A stretch of DNA of 64,000 bases from Cetobacterium_A somerae (GTDB lineage: Bacteria > Fusobacteriota > Fusobacteriia > Fusobacteriales > Fusobacteriaceae), in the NCBI RefSeq assembly GCF_044784365.2, contig NZ_CP173065.2, one strand, 5' to 3'. How positions within the stretch are numbered: the first letter of the stretch is position 1; every line of letters begins with the position of its first letter. A model generated the notes under the pieces. That model did not search any database and was not told the origin of the DNA. It saw nothing but the letters and a program-made list of their open reading frames with translations. Shown here one piece after another: positions 28,012 to 37,280 of the stretch. Position numbers and translations under genes: made by a program.

Positions 28012-29037
28012 TTATCTCTCCAATCTATCTATTATTGCCTGAACTATTTTCTCTTTAATATTTTCATTATAAGAATCAAAATCTTTATGCTTATAATTTT
28101 CTTTTGTATTTTCATCTGGTATTATATATGTAACATCTTCATTACCAAAAATACCCCACCTCATAGGACTTTGAGTTGCTTTTTTAGGATATAAAGCTAC
28201 TATACTTTTTTGTAAAGAACCTGCTATATGAGTTGGTCCTGTTGAACCTCCAAAATAAACTTTAGCTCTATTTATAACTGCTCCTATATTTAAAAGTTCT
28301 CCTCCATTTGCAAACAGGTATACTCTGTCTCTTCCTATTTTTTCTAAAAGCTTTAATCCTCTTTCTTCATCCGAAATATGTGCTGTTACAATTACATCAA
28401 TATTTTTTTCTCTATCTATAACTTCTCTTAAAATATCTGCATACTGATCATCTGTTATATTTTTTGCAGAACCACCCATAAACGGATTTACAACTAACAC
28501 TTTATCTCCAATACTATTATCTTTGAAAAATTTTTCAGCAGCTTCTAAGTTACTTTTATCTAGAAAAATCTGAGTATTTATTTCAAATCTATCTTCAAAA
28601 AGTTTTTTATCAAGTTTTTTTATTAAATCTAAATTGTATTCTGCTTCATGTTTTATTGATTTAGATCTTTTTTGTAAAACACCTTTATTAAAAGTAAAAA
28701 AAGATTTTATTTTTGATAAAGGTCCTATTTTTATTTTAGCTTTACTTGCTTTTGCTAATTCCATTACAAAATTATCAACATATAAAGCTATAAAAACATC
28801 GGCATTAAAATATTTTATTTTTTCTAAAAGTTCTTTTTGTCTGTATCTATCTATTTGAACAACTCTATTTATATATGGCAAATTTTTTACTATATTGTAG
28901 TTATAATTTCTCACTAATAAGGTTATTTCAGCTTCAGGATACATTTTTCTAATCATAAAAAAACTAGGAATTGATAGAATTAAGTCACCTATTTTATCCG
29001 TTCTTGCTATTATTATTCTTTTGTAAGTATGAGCCAT
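28012..29037 (-). CDS. GT9-family glycosyltransferase
   Basis: The 341 residues have the GT9 opening I-I-I-A-R-T-D-K-I-G-D-L-I-L-S-I-P and a P-T-H-I-A-G-S motif. Unlike the other two GT9 proteins in the cluster, it lacks the C-terminal cysteine cluster. The ATG at 29037 lies within the end of the upstream GT2 gene (44-base overlap), with GAGGGAG about 10 bases before it. Probably another core sugar transferase; donor unknown. Confidence 0.8.
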   Translation of the reverse strand: MAHTYKRIIIARTDKIGDLILSIPSFFMIRKMYPEAEITLLVRNYNYNIVKNLPYINRVVQIDRYRQKELLEKIKYFNADVFIALYVDNFVMELAKASKAKIKIGPLSKIKSFFTFNKGVLQKRSKSIKHEAEYNLDLIKKLDKKLFEDRFEINTQIFLDKSNLEAAEKFFKDNSIGDKVLVVNPFMGGSAKNITDDQYADILREVIDREKNIDVIVTAHISDEERGLKLLEKIGRDRVYLFANGGELLNIGAVINRAKVYFGGSTGPTHIAGSLQKSIVALYPKKATQSPMRWGIFGNEDVTYIIPDENTKENYKHKDFDSYNENIKEKIVQAIIDRLER

Positions 29038-29782
29038 TCTTATACATCTCCCTCAGTTTAAAATATTTTATCATAGAATACATCGAACTTGTTGATGCTA
29101 TGACAAAGCCTTCAATACCATCTAAAAATCCTAATCTAAAAATATACATTTTCAAAAATTTATATATTGGATTTACTACTATATCTAATATACTCACTTT
29201 TTTATTTTTTTTATAATAGTCCTTTGCACCTTCTGTTGTATATCTATTAAATCTATTAAAATAATCTTCCATAGTTAAATATGAATGATGATATATATTT
29301 TCTTTTATTTTAAAGATCTCTTTATTTGCTTTAAATTCTTCGTGAACTATATTATCATTAAATTTTCCAGAACCTTTTTTAAATAATCTTATTGCATAAG
29401 ATGTTCCCCATCCTCCATGCTTTATTTGTTTTCCAAAGCAAACTGATAACCTATTTATTTTAAAAATCTCTTTTTTATTGTTAATATCTGATGTTATTTC
29501 TATTATCTTTTTTTTTAACTCTTTTGATATCTCTTCATCTGCGTCTATATTTAAAATCCATTCATTTTTACACTTCTCTATAGCTAAATTTCTTTGTGGT
29601 CCATAGCCCTTCCAAGATTCTATATAGAACTTTGCACCAAACTCTTCTGCTATACTCTTTGTAGCATCTGTTGATCCACTGTCTACAATAACTATTTCAT
29701 CCGCCAATCCTTTAACTGATTCTAAAGTTTTTCTCAATATTTTTTCTTCATTAAAGGTTATCATTGCAACAGATATCTTCAT
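28994..29782 (-). CDS. GT2-family glycosyltransferase (WaaE/LgtF-like)
   Basis: The 262 residues open with V-A-M-I-T-F-N-E-E-K and carry the GT-A motifs V-D-S-G-S-T-D-A-T, W-I-L-N-I-D-A-D-E-E and the W-G-T-S-Y-A-I-R-L-F-K stretch, as in core beta-1,4-glucosyltransferases of the WaaE/KdtX type. It is the first gene of the core operon, behind a good promoter and after the nifJ terminator. Confidence 0.85.
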   Translation of the reverse strand: MKISVAMITFNEEKILRKTLESVKGLADEIVIVDSGSTDATKSIAEEFGAKFYIESWKGYGPQRNLAIEKCKNEWILNIDADEEISKELKKKIIEITSDINNKKEIFKINRLSVCFGKQIKHGGWGTSYAIRLFKKGSGKFNDNIVHEEFKANKEIFKIKENIYHHSYLTMEDYFNRFNRYTTEGAKDYYKKNKKVSILDIVVNPIYKFLKMYIFRLGFLDGIEGFVIASTSSMYSMIKYFKLREMYKNGSYLQKNNNSKNG

Positions 29783-29816
29783 TTTTTCACCCTTTCTTTT
29801 TTACTACTTACTCTTA

Positions 29817-29845
29817 ATTATACCAAATAATATGTTAATTTACAA
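29817..29845 (-). promoter_or_regulatory. Promoter for the LPS core operon (reads towards recA-recX-plsC)
   Basis: TTGTAA (29840-29845), 17-base spacer ending TGG, TATAAT (29817-29822); the TGG makes it an extended -10. Located 35 bases before the first gene of the operon. Confidence 0.75.
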
Positions 29846-29859
29846 AAAAGTTTTGTAAT

Positions 29860-29893
29860 AAAAAAAGAGATAAGGTACTTCTACCTTATCTCT
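29860..29893 (-). terminator. Intrinsic terminator after nifJ
   Basis: A 12-bp perfect stem (AGAGATAAGGTA / TACCTTATCTCT) with a 4-base loop followed by a T7 run on the minus strand. Confidence 0.93.
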
Positions 29894-29906
29894 AAATTTC
29901 AAAGAA

Positions 29907-32900
29907 TTACTTAGCTTCAGCTGTGAAGTCTAATGATGCAAGTCTTTGATATTGTCTCCATCTTCTTTGAGACTCTGATTTATTTTTAGCAAATAAATCT
30001 TTTGCATGTTCTGGTTTAGATTTTGCTAATGTAGCATATCTAACTTCTCCCATTAGATAATCATTGTAATTATCCCAGTTAGGTTCTTTACAATCGATTT
30101 GAAGAGGGTTCTTTCCTTCTTTTTCTAATAATGGATTATATCTGAATATTGGCCAGTATCCACACTCTGTAGCTTTTTTCATCTCAAGTTGACTGTTACC
30201 CATTCCATTCTTTAATCCATGACTTATACAAGGAGCATAAGCTATGATTAATGATGGTCCTGGATATGCCTCAGCTTCAGCAATTGCTTTTAAGTATTGA
30301 GCTTGGTTAGCTCCCATAGATACTTGTGCAACATAGATATGTCCGTAAGACATTGCAATAGCAGCTAAATCTTTCTTCTTATTAGGTTTTCCTGCAGCTG
30401 CGAATTTTGCTACTGCTCCTGTTTGAGTTGATTTAGATGCTTGTCCTCCTGTATTAGAGTAAATTTCAGTATCCATTACTAAAACGTTAACGTCATCTGA
30501 AGAAGCTAAAACGTGGTCTAATCCTCCATAACCGATGTCATAAGCCCATCCGTCTCCTCCAAATATCCATTGTGATTTCTTAACAAGATATTGCTTCAAC
30601 TCTAAAATTTCTGTTGATACTCCACAGTTACATGCTTCTAAAGCTGGAACTAATCTATTTCTGATTTCTTTAGTTTTATTTCCATCTGCTCTATTTTCAA
30701 TCCACTCAGCAAACATTGCTGCAACTTCTGGAGAAACATTTGCCATGTTTTCTTCCATTATTGTTTGAATTCTATCTCTCATTGTTTCAACAGCTGTTGC
30801 CATTCCGTATCCAAACTCTGCGTTATCCTCAAATAATGAGTTACCCCATGATGGTCCTTCTCCACAGCTATTTGTTGTATATGGAGTTGATGGTGCTGAT
30901 CCTCCATAAATTGAAGAACATCCTGTAGCGTTAGCTATCATCATTCTGTCTCCAAATAATTGAGTTATTGCTTTAATATAAGGAGTTTCTCCACATCCTC
31001 CACAAGCTCCGTGGAACTCAAATAATGGTTGTGCAAATTGTGATCCTTTTACTGATGTTTTTGGCATAAACTCATCTTTATATGTTACTTCGTTGAATAA
31101 GTAGTCAGCATTTTCTTGCTCACCTTTTTCAACTTCTTGTCCAATAGGTACCATAACTAAAGCTTTCTCTTTAGCTGGACATACGTTAGCACATAGTCCA
31201 CATCCTGTACAATCTAATGGAGATACTTGGATTTTATACTCTAATCCTTCTAACCCTTTTCCAATTGGAGTTTTTGTTTTTAACTCGTTTGGTGCTCCTG
31301 CTTTTTCCTCAGCTGTCATTAAGAATGGTCTTATAACTGCGTGTGGACAAACATATGAACATTGGTTACATTGGATACAGTTTTCAGATTTCCACTCAGG
31401 AACGTTTACTGCAACTCCTCTTTTTTCGAAAGCTGTTGTTCCGTTCTCAAATGTTCCATCTTCATATCCTAAGAATGTAGAAACTGGTAACTCTTCTCCT
31501 TTTAAAGCATTTATAGGTTTTGCAATTTTCTCTACAAATGACTCTAATTTAGATGTTGATCCACATCCACATCCTGTACAAGAGCAAGCTCCTTTTTCTT
31601 CAACAACTTCAGTTGTTAAGTTAGCCCATGAAGGATCAACTGTAATTTGAACTAATTCTCCAGCTCCTTTATCAATAGCTTCATAGTTCATTTTAACAAT
31701 TGCGTCACCTTTTTTAGCATATGACTTTTCAGCATATTGCTTCATATAAGTTTGTGCATCTTCAAATGGAATAACATCTGCTAATTTAAAGAATGCTGAT
31801 TGCATTATTGTATTAGTTCTTCCTGCTAATCCTATTTCTGCTGCTAATTTATTAGCATTTATAATGTAGAACTTAGCGTTTTTCTCTGCTAATTGTTTCT
31901 TAACTGAATTTGGTAAATGAGCTACAACCTCATCTTTATCCCATACACAGTTTAATAAGAATGTTCCACCTTGCTTTAATCCACCTATCATATCGTATTG
32001 TGTTAAGTATGCTGGTACTGAACAAGCAACGAAGTTTGGTGAAGATACTAAGTAAGTTGATTTAATTGGATGTTTACCAAATCTTAAGTGAGATCTTGTT
32101 GATCCTCCAGATTTCTTTGAGTCATATGCAAAGTATCCTTGTGCATATAAATCTGTTTTATCTCCAATAATTTTAATTGAGTTTTTGTTAGCTCCAACTG
32201 TACCATCTGATCCAAGTCCGAAGAATAAGCACTCTCTTACTCCTTCTGCTCCTGTTTCAATGCTTGGTCCAACTTCAAGAGATTTGTAAGTTACGTCATC
32301 GTTGATTCCAACTACAAATCCATCTTTTGGCTCATCTTGCTTTAAGTTATCAAATACAGCTTTCATTTGAGCTGGTGTTGTGTCTTTTGAAGATAATCCA
32401 TATCTTCCACCCACGATTACTGGAGCGTTTTCCATTCCATAGAATAATCCTCTAACGTCCATGTATAAAGGCTCTCCTAATGCTCCAGGTTCTTTTGTTC
32501 TATCTAGTACAGCAATTTTCTTAACTGTCTTAGGGAATACATTGAAGAAGTATTCAGCAGAGAATGGTCTATATAAGTGAACATTGATAAGTCCTACCTT
32601 TTCTCCTTTTCCTACTAAATAATCAACTGTCTCTATTAATGTTTCACAAACAGATCCCATAGCAATAACAATATGCTCTGCATCTGGTGCTCCATAATAG
32701 TTAAATGGCTTATAATCTCTTCCAGTTACTTTTGAAATTTCTTCCATATAGTTAGCTACAATTGCAGGTACTGCATCGTAGAATTTATTTTGTACTTCTC
32801 TAGTTTGGAAGTAGATATCGTCGTTTTGAGCTGTTCCTTTTGTTACTGGGTGCTCTGGGTTTAAAGCTCTTTCTCTGAAAGCTTTAATAGCATCCATATC

Positions 32901-33485
32901 TACTAATCTCTTGAATACATCAAAATCCATTACTTCAACTTTTTGAATTTCGTGTGAAGTTCTGAATCCATCAAATATATTCATGAAAGGAACTCTTGAT
33001 TTAATAGCTGCTAAGTGTGCAACTCCTGATAAATCCATTACTTCTTGTACTGAGCTCTCAAATAACATAGCAAATCCAGTTTGTCTAGCTGCATAAACGT
33101 CTTGGTGATCACCAAATATTGATAACGCTTGTGCTGCTAACGCTCTTGCTGATACGTGGATAACTCCTGGTAAAAGTTCTCCAGCTATTTTATACATATT
33201 AGGCACTTTTAATAGTAATCCTTGTGATGCTGTATATGTTGTAGTTAAAGCTCCTGCCTGTAAAGATCCGTGAACTGTTCCAGCTGCTCCTGCCTCTGAT
33301 TGCATTTCAACAACTTTTACTGGAACTCCAAACATATTTTTCATTCCTCTTGATGCCCACTCGTCAGTGTACTCAGCCATTGGCGATGATGGAGTTATTG
33401 GATAAATACCTGCTACTTCTGTAAAAGCATATGATGCATATGCTGCAGCTTGGTTACCATCCATAGTTTGCATTTTTTTAGCCAT
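29907..33485 (-). CDS. nifJ: Pyruvate:ferredoxin (flavodoxin) oxidoreductase
   Basis: Homodimeric enzyme oxidising pyruvate to acetyl-CoA and CO2 with reduction of ferredoxin or flavodoxin. It has two CxxCxxCxxxC-type 4Fe-4S motifs near residues 703 and 760, a C-G-G-C-G-E thiamine-site region and G-D-G-W-A-Y-D-I-G-Y. The longest frame starts at TTG 33557, but that codon is part of the -35 box; the ATG at 33485 follows GGGAGG, giving 1192 residues. A cysteine-rich insert A-C-S-C-T-G-C-G-C-G lies near residue 635, just before the ferredoxin domain. A flavodoxin gene near 58.5 kb is a possible electron acceptor. Confidence 0.97.
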   Translation of the reverse strand: MAKKMQTMDGNQAAAYASYAFTEVAGIYPITPSSPMAEYTDEWASRGMKNMFGVPVKVVEMQSEAGAAGTVHGSLQAGALTTTYTASQGLLLKVPNMYKIAGELLPGVIHVSARALAAQALSIFGDHQDVYAARQTGFAMLFESSVQEVMDLSGVAHLAAIKSRVPFMNIFDGFRTSHEIQKVEVMDFDVFKRLVDMDAIKAFRERALNPEHPVTKGTAQNDDIYFQTREVQNKFYDAVPAIVANYMEEISKVTGRDYKPFNYYGAPDAEHIVIAMGSVCETLIETVDYLVGKGEKVGLINVHLYRPFSAEYFFNVFPKTVKKIAVLDRTKEPGALGEPLYMDVRGLFYGMENAPVIVGGRYGLSSKDTTPAQMKAVFDNLKQDEPKDGFVVGINDDVTYKSLEVGPSIETGAEGVRECLFFGLGSDGTVGANKNSIKIIGDKTDLYAQGYFAYDSKKSGGSTRSHLRFGKHPIKSTYLVSSPNFVACSVPAYLTQYDMIGGLKQGGTFLLNCVWDKDEVVAHLPNSVKKQLAEKNAKFYIINANKLAAEIGLAGRTNTIMQSAFFKLADVIPFEDAQTYMKQYAEKSYAKKGDAIVKMNYEAIDKGAGELVQITVDPSWANLTTEVVEEKGACSCTGCGCGSTSKLESFVEKIAKPINALKGEELPVSTFLGYEDGTFENGTTAFEKRGVAVNVPEWKSENCIQCNQCSYVCPHAVIRPFLMTAEEKAGAPNELKTKTPIGKGLEGLEYKIQVSPLDCTGCGLCANVCPAKEKALVMVPIGQEVEKGEQENADYLFNEVTYKDEFMPKTSVKGSQFAQPLFEFHGACGGCGETPYIKAITQLFGDRMMIANATGCSSIYGGSAPSTPYTTNSCGEGPSWGNSLFEDNAEFGYGMATAVETMRDRIQTIMEENMANVSPEVAAMFAEWIENRADGNKTKEIRNRLVPALEACNCGVSTEILELKQYLVKKSQWIFGGDGWAYDIGYGGLDHVLASSDDVNVLVMDTEIYSNTGGQASKSTQTGAVAKFAAAGKPNKKKDLAAIAMSYGHIYVAQVSMGANQAQYLKAIAEAEAYPGPSLIIAYAPCISHGLKNGMGNSQLEMKKATECGYWPIFRYNPLLEKEGKNPLQIDCKEPNWDNYNDYLMGEVRYATLAKSKPEHAKDLFAKNKSESQRRWRQYQRLASLDFTAEAK

Positions 33486-33528
33486 TTGAATTGTCCTCCC
33501 TTTTTTAATTGACTCTAAAGTTAACTCT

Positions 33529-33557
33529 ATTTTACGAGTATTCTTATTAATTGTCAA
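33529..33557 (-). promoter_or_regulatory. Sigma70 promoter for nifJ
   Basis: TTGACA (33552-33557), 17-base spacer, TAAAAT (33529-33534), with the ATG about 37 bases after the expected start point. The 101-base gap back to ackA shows only a weak 6-bp TGTTTA/TAAACA stem and no strong terminator. Confidence 0.85.
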
Positions 33558-33658
33558 TTAAAGTTCTCGATTTTTTTAAGAAATTTTTAAACTAATTCAA
33601 CCAAATATAATTTTTTACTGACTAATATGTTTATTTATTAAACAACTTTCAACACTTA

Positions 33659-34864
33659 TTACTTTGTAGCGTTTACAATTTCGTAAGTATCTCTAGCTAT
33701 TACTAACTCTTCATTTGTAGGTATTTTGAATGCTTTTACCTTAGATGTTTCTTTAGTTAAAAGAACATTTCCTTTTTGTCTCTTAGAGTTAACTTCTTTA
33801 TCTAATTCAACTCCGATAAACTCTAATCCTCTTAAAACATCTTCTCTAACTTTTCCAGAATTCTCTCCAATTCCTCCTGTGAAGCAAATTGCGTCTACTC
33901 CACCCATTTGAGCTGCATAGTTTCCAACATATCCTCTTATCTTGTAAGCGAACATATTCTCAGCTAATAATGCTCTTTCATTTCCTGCTGCTGCTGCGAT
34001 TTCCATATCTCTACAGTCTGAAGACTCTCCAAATACTCCTAAGATTCCAGATTGCTTATTCATTCTGTCGTCCATTTCTTTATCTGATAATCCTCTTTTA
34101 TTCTTTATGAATAAAACTGCTGCTGGATCGATATCTCCACATCTAGTTCCCATCATAATTCCTTGTAATGGAGTTAATCCCATAGTTGTATCAATACATT
34201 TACCATTTTTAACTGCAGATATTGATCCACCGTTTCCTAAGTGACAAACGATTATTTTTGATTCAGCTGGATTTCCTAATAACTCTTGAGCTACTCCTGA
34301 AACAAATTTATGAGATGTTCCGTGGAATCCATACTTTCTAACTTTTAATTCTGTATAATCCTCATATGGTAATGCATACATGTATGCTTCTTTTGGCATT
34401 GTTTGGTGGAATGATGTATCGAATACTCCAACATTTGGCTTTCCTGGCATTAATTCTTGCATTGTTCTAATTCCTAATAAGTTTGCAGGGTTGTGTAATG
34501 GTGCCAACTCTGAACACTCTTCCATAGCTGCCATAACTTCTGGAGTTACTAATACTGATGAAGCAAATTTCTCTCCACCGTGTACTACTCTGTGACCTAT
34601 TGCATCAATCTCTTCTACTGATTTTATTACTCCATATTCTGGATTTGTAATAGCATTTATTACTAACTCTAAAGCTTCCTTGTGAGTTGGCATATCTTGC
34701 TTTATTTCGATTTCAAAATCGTTAGCTGGAGTTTCATACTCCATTTTTGATCCTTCGATTCCTATTCTTTCGCAAAGTCCAATTGCAAAAAGCTCTCCTG
34801 ATTCAGGATTTAATAATTGGTACTTTAGAGATGAACTACCACAGTTAATAACTAAAACTTTCAT
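33659..34864 (-). CDS. ackA: Acetate kinase
   Basis: Makes ATP and acetate from acetyl phosphate. The 401 residues begin V-L-V-I-N-C-G-S-S-S-L-K, with G-H-R-V-V-H-G-G, F-D-T-S-F-H-Q-T-M and H-L-G-N-G-G-S-I motifs of the acetokinase/ASKHA fold. A GTG 12 bases upstream would extend the frame, but AAGGTGG overlaps it and sits 8 bases before the ATG at 34864, which is preferred. Follows pta after a 100-base gap with a stem-loop. Confidence 0.97.
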   Translation of the reverse strand: MKVLVINCGSSSLKYQLLNPESGELFAIGLCERIGIEGSKMEYETPANDFEIEIKQDMPTHKEALELVINAITNPEYGVIKSVEEIDAIGHRVVHGGEKFASSVLVTPEVMAAMEECSELAPLHNPANLLGIRTMQELMPGKPNVGVFDTSFHQTMPKEAYMYALPYEDYTELKVRKYGFHGTSHKFVSGVAQELLGNPAESKIIVCHLGNGGSISAVKNGKCIDTTMGLTPLQGIMMGTRCGDIDPAAVLFIKNKRGLSDKEMDDRMNKQSGILGVFGESSDCRDMEIAAAAGNERALLAENMFAYKIRGYVGNYAAQMGGVDAICFTGGIGENSGKVREDVLRGLEFIGVELDKEVNSKRQKGNVLLTKETSKVKAFKIPTNEELVIARDTYEIVNATK

Positions 34865-34907
34865 TAAATTTACCACCTTAATTTTATTTTTTATTTTAAT
34901 ATATTTG

Positions 34908-34937
34908 ATTTGTAAGGAGTTAAAACTCCTTACAAAT
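34908..34937 (-). terminator. Stem-loop between pta and ackA
   Basis: A 13-bp perfect stem (ATTTGTAAGGAGT / ACTCCTTACAAAT) with a TAAA loop. The T-run follows it on the plus strand (34935-34941), while on the minus strand it is followed by CAAATATATT. As a terminator it therefore faces against pta-ackA transcription. A role in differential pta/ackA mRNA stability is possible. Confidence 0.55.
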
Positions 34938-34964
34938 TTTTACCTTAATTTAAATTATCGTCTA

Positions 34965-35963
34965 TTACTTTCCAGCTTGTACTGAAGTTATTGCAGCTAA
35001 ATCCACGATATCTTTAACTGAACATCCTCTTGATAAGTCATTTATTGGAGCTGCTAATCCTTGAATTAAAGGACCATATGCCTCTGCATTAGCTAATCTT
35101 TGAACTAATTTATATCCAATATTTCCTGCTGCTAAGTTAGGGAATATTAATACATTAGCTTTTCCTGCTACTTTAGAATTTGGAGCTTTTTTAACTCCTA
35201 CTGATGCTACTAAAGCCGCATCCGCTTGTAACTCCTCTTCAAATGCGAAATCTGCATTTCTTTCTCTTAAAATTTCTCCTGCTCTTTTTACAACGTCTAC
35301 TGAATCATGCTTTGCTGATCCTTTTGTAGAGAATGACATAAGTGCAACTTTTGGATCTAATCCAGCTACTGTAGCTGCCGTTATAGCTGCTTCTGATGCG
35401 ATATCAGCTAATTGCTCTGATGTAGGCTCAGGAATTACAGCACAATCTCCAAATACTAAGATTTCTCCGTAAGTTTCTACATTATGCTTTAACTCCATTA
35501 AAAATACTGATGATACTGTTTTTACTCCTGGTTTTGTTCCAACAACTTGTAATCCAGCTCTTAAAACATTTGCTGTGGGTGAATCTGATCCTGAAACCAT
35601 TCCAGCTACATCTCCCATTTTAACCATCATAGCACCAAAGAAGTTAACATCAGTTGTTAATAATCTTTCTGCCTCTTCTGGAGTCATTCCTTTTTTTGCT
35701 CTTAACTCACAAAGTTTCTCAACATATGAAGCTAATTTATCAGTAGTTTTTGGATCGATAATTTCAACACCATCTAAAGATACTCCTAAATTTGCAGCAA
35801 ATGTTTTTATTGTTTCTACATTTCCTACTAATACTGGAGTTCCTAACTTCTCCTCAACTACTCCTGCAGCTGCTCTGATTACTCTCTCATCAGTAGCCTC
35901 AGGAAGAACTATTTTGTTTCCTAAAGTTTTTGCTTTTTCTTTAATTTGAACTATAATGCTCAC
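34965..35963 (-). CDS. pta: Phosphate acetyltransferase
   Basis: Converts acetyl-CoA to acetyl phosphate. The 332 residues carry the short-form Pta features L-P-E-A-T-D-E-R, G-S-D-S-P-T-A-N-V-L-R-A and S-F-S-T-K-G-S-A. The longest frame opens with an ATG at 36002, but AAGGAGG (35971-35977) sits 7 bases before a GTG at 35963, and the protein from there matches the usual family opening, so GTG is chosen. Upstream lies a 133-base A/T-rich gap to ftsY that must hold the promoter; TATAGT near 36015 is a possible -10. Confidence 0.95.
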   Translation of the reverse strand: MSIIVQIKEKAKTLGNKIVLPEATDERVIRAAAGVVEEKLGTPVLVGNVETIKTFAANLGVSLDGVEIIDPKTTDKLASYVEKLCELRAKKGMTPEEAERLLTTDVNFFGAMMVKMGDVAGMVSGSDSPTANVLRAGLQVVGTKPGVKTVSSVFLMELKHNVETYGEILVFGDCAVIPEPTSEQLADIASEAAITAATVAGLDPKVALMSFSTKGSAKHDSVDVVKRAGEILRERNADFAFEEELQADAALVASVGVKKAPNSKVAGKANVLIFPNLAAGNIGYKLVQRLANAEAYGPLIQGLAAPINDLSRGCSVKDIVDLAAITSVQAGK

Positions 35964-36096
35964 TTTAAGTCCTCCTTGATTTTTATTAAATAAATTGCAC
36001 ATTTTTAACTATACTGTAATAGTGCTCATAATTTTCAACTATATATTAACAAATTTTATATATATTTACAACAGAAATTCTATTTTTTTTAATATA

Positions 36097-37266
36097 TTAG
36101 TCAAAAATAGCTTGTATGTACTCTTTACTATTAAACTCTCTTAAATCCTCTATTCCCTCTCCTACTCCTATATATTTTATAGGTTTTTTAAGCTCTTCAG
36201 AGATGCTAAATAGTATTCCTCCCTTAGCTGTTCCATCTAATTTAGTGACAATAAATCCTGTTAATTTTGTCACTTCGTTAAATACTCTCGCTTGAATCAA
36301 TCCATTTTGTCCTGTAGTTCCATCTAAAACTAAAATTGACTCGTAAGGTTGATCTCCTATTTTTTTCTTTATAATATTATTTATTTTTTCTAATTCTTTC
36401 ATCAGATTATTTTTATTATGTAGTCTTCCTGCTGTATCGATAATTACAACATCAGCATTTTTATCTTCTCCAGCCTTTAAAGTATCAAAAACAACTGCTC
36501 CTGGATCTGCTCCCTCTGGATGCTTTACAATCTCAGCTCCTGCTCTTTTTACCCATTCTTCTAATTGCTCAACTGCTGCTGCTCTAAACGTATCCGCTGC
36601 ACCTATTACAACTTTTTTACCATCTTTAACTAATTTAGCTGCAATTTTTCCAATAGTTGTAGTTTTTCCAACTCCATTTACTCCAACTATTAATATTACA
36701 TTCATTCTTCCAGGTTGAATATCTAATTTAGTATTTTCTGTAATCAAATATCCTTCTAATACATCTTTTAATACTGGGTATACATCTTCAGGTTTTTTAA
36801 CTCCTCTAGCTTTTACTTCTGCTTTTAAATCTTTTACTATCTTCAAAGTCATTTCAATACCAATATCTGATTGTACTAAAGTATCTTCTAACTCTTCATA
36901 CATCTCACCATCTACTATTGATTTTCCTGTAAAAATATTTTTTAAAGTTCCAAACAGTCCCTCTCTTGATTTAAATAATTTTTCTTTTAAAGATGTAAAA
37001 AAGCTTCTTTTTTCAACTTTTGGTTTTTCTACGTAAATTACCTCATCTTTTGTTTCTTCCTGATCTATTGTTGACTCTTCCTTTTCTTCATCATCAATAG
37101 CTTTTTCTACAGCTTCATCTATTTTCTCTTCTTCATCTATCTTCTCTTCTTTTTGTTCTTCAAGAGATTCTAGCTCCTCTTTTACCACTTCTTTTTCTAA
37201 CTTTTCTTCTTGCTCTTCGACTTTATCCTCTTTTTTTCTACCGAAAAGTTTATTAAAAAATCCCAT
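36097..37266 (-). CDS. ftsY: Signal recognition particle receptor FtsY
   Basis: SRP GTPase docking ribosome-nascent chain complexes at the membrane. The 389 residues start with a short amphipathic G-F-F-N-K-L-F-G-R and a highly acidic E/K-rich A domain (about 15-85), then the N domain and the G domain with G-V-N-G-V-G-K-T-T, D-T-F-R-A-A-A, D-T-A-G-R and T-K-L-D-G-T-A-K-G-G. GGAGG precedes the ATG. It lies 14 bases after the FAD oxidoreductase gene. Confidence 0.96.
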   Translation of the reverse strand: MGFFNKLFGRKKEDKVEEQEEKLEKEVVKEELESLEEQKEEKIDEEEKIDEAVEKAIDDEEKEESTIDQEETKDEVIYVEKPKVEKRSFFTSLKEKLFKSREGLFGTLKNIFTGKSIVDGEMYEELEDTLVQSDIGIEMTLKIVKDLKAEVKARGVKKPEDVYPVLKDVLEGYLITENTKLDIQPGRMNVILIVGVNGVGKTTTIGKIAAKLVKDGKKVVIGAADTFRAAAVEQLEEWVKRAGAEIVKHPEGADPGAVVFDTLKAGEDKNADVVIIDTAGRLHNKNNLMKELEKINNIIKKKIGDQPYESILVLDGTTGQNGLIQARVFNEVTKLTGFIVTKLDGTAKGGILFSISEELKKPIKYIGVGEGIEDLREFNSKEYIQAIFD

Positions 37267-37280
37267 TATAGTCCTCCAAA

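Noticed and set aside
33486..33557. A 24-residue N-terminal extension of the pyruvate oxidoreductase
   Set aside because: The extension begins at the promoter's -35 box and runs through the -10, so it would not be transcribed.
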